Part shown: one piece after another, positions 5,467 through 6,336 of the stretch
Numbering within the stretch: the stretch's first letter is position 1
Layout of the letters: every line of letters starts with the position of its first letter
NCBI GenBank assembly: GCA_024699005.1
Contig: JAILQN010000286.1
Span: 1-6,336, forward strand
Source of the DNA: Clostridia bacterium
Lineage (GTDB): Bacteria > Bacillota_A > Clostridia > Oscillospirales > Acutalibacteraceae
Reading direction: 5' to 3'
DNA length: 6,336 nt
Translations under genes and position numbers: made by a program
The notes under the pieces: generated by a model
The model's input: the letters and a program-made list of their open reading frames with translations, nothing else
The model's database searches: none
What the model was told of the DNA's origin: nothing

Positions 5467-5500
5467 CAGCAAAATAACGCCGAAAGGCGTTTTTTTGCTG
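5467..5500. terminator. 15-bp hairpin with GAAA loop at the start of array B
   Basis: CAGCAAAATAACGCC (5467-5481) pairs with GGCGTTTTTTTGCTG (5486-5500) with one T-T mismatch, around a GAAA tetraloop. The T7 run in the right arm makes it a plausible terminator for the exported-protein gene. It corresponds in position and core to the hairpin at 2294-2332. Confidence 0.65.
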
Positions 5501-5501
5501 G

Positions 5502-5745
5502 TGGAAATGAAGTCGCCCCTGCGGGGCTAATGAAGACGCTTACGCTAATGAAGAAATGAAGACGCTCCTTCGGAACTGATTGTTTCATTGGGGCGACTTC
5601 GCTTCATTAGTGAGCGCGGCGAACGACTTCATTAACGAGCGAAGCGAGTGACTTCATCAGGGCGCAGCCCGTCTTCATTAAGCGCCGTCAGGCGCTGACT
5701 TCATCATGACGCTTCGCGGGTGAAGCGCGCCTGCGGCGTATGAAG
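5502..5745. repeat. Hairpin array B with AATGAAG / CTTCATT separators
   Basis: Same plan as array A with a different separator. Forward AATGAAG stands at 5506, 5529, 5547 and 5555. A degenerate TTCATT occurs at 5584, then the reverse complement CTTCATT or CTTCATC at 5602, 5627, 5652, 5673 and 5699. One forward ATGAAG closes the array at 5740. Segments between separators fold: GCCCC/GGGGC (5515-5527), GGGC/GCCC (5660-5670), AGCGCC/GGCGCT (5681-5696), GCTTC/GAAGC (5711-5726) and CGCC/GGCG (5728-5738). Spacing is about 20-25 bp on the right half. No coding potential is seen. Confidence 0.75.
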
Positions 5746-5795
5746 TCGAACGCCTCGCCGTTAAAGCCCGCATCGACGTCCCTGATTTAAAAAGC

Positions 5796-5858
5796 TTGCG
5801 TTTTTCGGTAATACTTGCTATCATATTATCAAGTCAGCTCCGAAACAAAGCAAAGGGA
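5796..5858 (+). promoter_or_regulatory. Possible promoter and Shine-Dalgarno without a gene
   Basis: TTGCGT (5796-5801) and TATCAT (5819-5824) are 17 bp apart, and AAAGGGAG follows at about 5852. No ATG, GTG or TTG lies at a usable distance downstream (the next bases read AAATACACCGG). It may be the front of a decayed gene or chance. Confidence 0.3.
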
Positions 5859-6055
5859 GTAAATACACCGGAAACAACGAAGAAGCCTTCGCTCTGCCGC
5901 TTTGCTTTGCTGATGTTTACGTCGGTCACGGTAAACACCTCGTCGGCCACGGCCACGCCCACTTCGTTTCGCAGGTGACGCCGACGCTCAGGCAGTACAT
6001 GGTCGCTTGCGACGAGAGGCAGATCTTTGAAGTCGGATAACCGCGAAAGCGGGAT
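5834..6055 (-). pseudogene. Unidentified protein-like fragment (73 codons, no start)
   Basis: Reading leftwards from a TAG at 6058-6056, the frame is open to TGA 5836-5834. It gives IPLSRLSDFKDLPLVASDHV, then RNEVGVAVADEVFTVTDVNI and a tail ending FFVVSGVFTPFALFRS. The composition is protein-like (alternating hydrophobic/acidic, GC-rich third positions in the middle) but there is no start codon with a binding site and I recognise no family. Other frames over the same bases, including the plus strand, are also open for about 60 codons, so the coding strand is uncertain. Treat it as a remnant or a coincidence. Confidence 0.25.
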
Positions 6056-6179
6056 CTATTCCATTTTACCGATAAGGGTAAGGGGAGTCGAACCCGAATC
6101 GCCTTTGGCCGGGTCTTTTTGGCTCTTTCGCGCTCTTCATCCTTGCTTTGCGTCAGCAAAGCGGCGTCTTCAGAGCACA
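6041..6179. other. Scattered hairpins, including an outlying array-B-type unit
   Basis: CCGC/GCGG with a GAAA loop lies at 6041-6052. CTTCATC (6135-6141), the separator of array B, is followed by the hairpin GCTTTGC-GTCA-GCAAAGC (6145-6162) and then CTTCA (6168-6172). The GTCA loop also occurs in the array-B hairpin at 5681-5696. No gene is supported in 6060-6180. Confidence 0.4.
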
Positions 6180-6207
6180 AAATAACTCAACAATACCTTG
6201 TCCAAAG

Positions 6208-6336
6208 GTGCGAAGCAGTTTTTCAGAGGCAGATTTTTTTCAAGACAACGAAGCTGCCGCAGATAATACTGTCGTATTATCAAGGCAGATGAGGCAGTAT
6301 TGGGGAAAAGATGCTCTGAAAAACCGTTTTGTGTTC
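6208..6336 (+). other. Structured element with long-range inverted ends; possible 5' end of an open frame running off the window
   Basis: GTTTTTCAGAGGCA (6218-6231) is nearly the reverse complement of TGCTCTGAAAAAC (6312-6324). Nested inside are CTGCC/GGCAG (6254-6258 with 6284-6288) and a perfect GATAATAC-TGTC-GTATTATC hairpin (6262-6281). The whole thus folds into one bulged stem of about 107 nt. One frame is open from GTG 6208 to the window end (VRSSFSEADFFQDNEAAADN ... MRQYWGKDALKNRFVF) with no ribosome binding site. A structured non-coding element or a mobile-element end is the better reading; the protein reading cannot be excluded. Confidence 0.35.

Noticed and set aside
5796..5978. 60-codon plus-strand frame starting TTG 5796
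   Set aside because: Its start coincides with a possible -35 box, it has no ribosome binding site, and its composition is low-information (Thr/Ser/Ala-rich) opposite a more protein-like minus frame.
6060..6100. tRNA 3' half suggested by GGGTTCGACTCCC on the minus strand
   Set aside because: The T-stem pairs only three or four bases, there is no matching acceptor or D-arm upstream, and the bases between do not form an anticodon arm.

Overview
The window looks like accessory, glycan-degradation territory of an anaerobic Firmicute, most likely an uncultured gut Clostridia/Oscillospirales-type bacterium. This rests on strong GGAGG-type ribosome binding sites, consensus sigma-A promoters, a moderately GC-rich coding style beside AT-rich intergenic DNA, and exported proteins with short signal peptides. 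The taxon is inference; no rRNA or tRNA gene was recognised.

Layout. Bases 1-82 hold the tail of an unknown gene and a perfect intrinsic terminator. A near-consensus promoter (107-135) then drives a plus-strand GH66 locus (281-2237, dextranase/cycloisomaltooligosaccharide family). Its catalytic barrel and both expected catalytic residues are intact, but the 5' end carries an in-frame TAA (530-532) and a +1 frame change near 671-685. Bases 2250-2545 are a repeat block: a short conserved head motif, a 17-bp hairpin, an array of small hairpins separated by a fixed 7-mer, and a REP-like hairpin. On the minus strand follow an intact cytoplasmic GH29 alpha-L-fucosidase (4100-2802) and, 33 bp after it, the first ~74 codons of a GH116/DUF608 glucosidase-like gene (2768-2545). 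That gene has an in-frame stop and is cut off exactly at the repeat block. A second REP-like hairpin in inverted orientation (4238-4262) lies upstream of the fucosidase, so the two REP hairpins bracket this cassette.

Bases 4275-4510 carry a 59-bp repeat with inverted ends and further hairpins. An AT-rich gap leads to a promoter and a small exported Big_2-like protein (4836-5309). A second head motif plus hairpin array (5413-5745) follows, built to the same plan as the first but with a different 7-mer separator. The last ~590 bp hold a degenerate protein-like fragment, stray hairpins and a compact structured element at 6218-6324.

Together the genes suggest secreted alpha-glucan cleavage (GH66) and intracellular defucosylation (GH29, once with a GH116 partner), in a locus repeatedly broken by non-coding mobile or structured repeats. 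The most unusual signal is the pair of two-sided hairpin arrays, in which the separator flips to its reverse complement half-way along.
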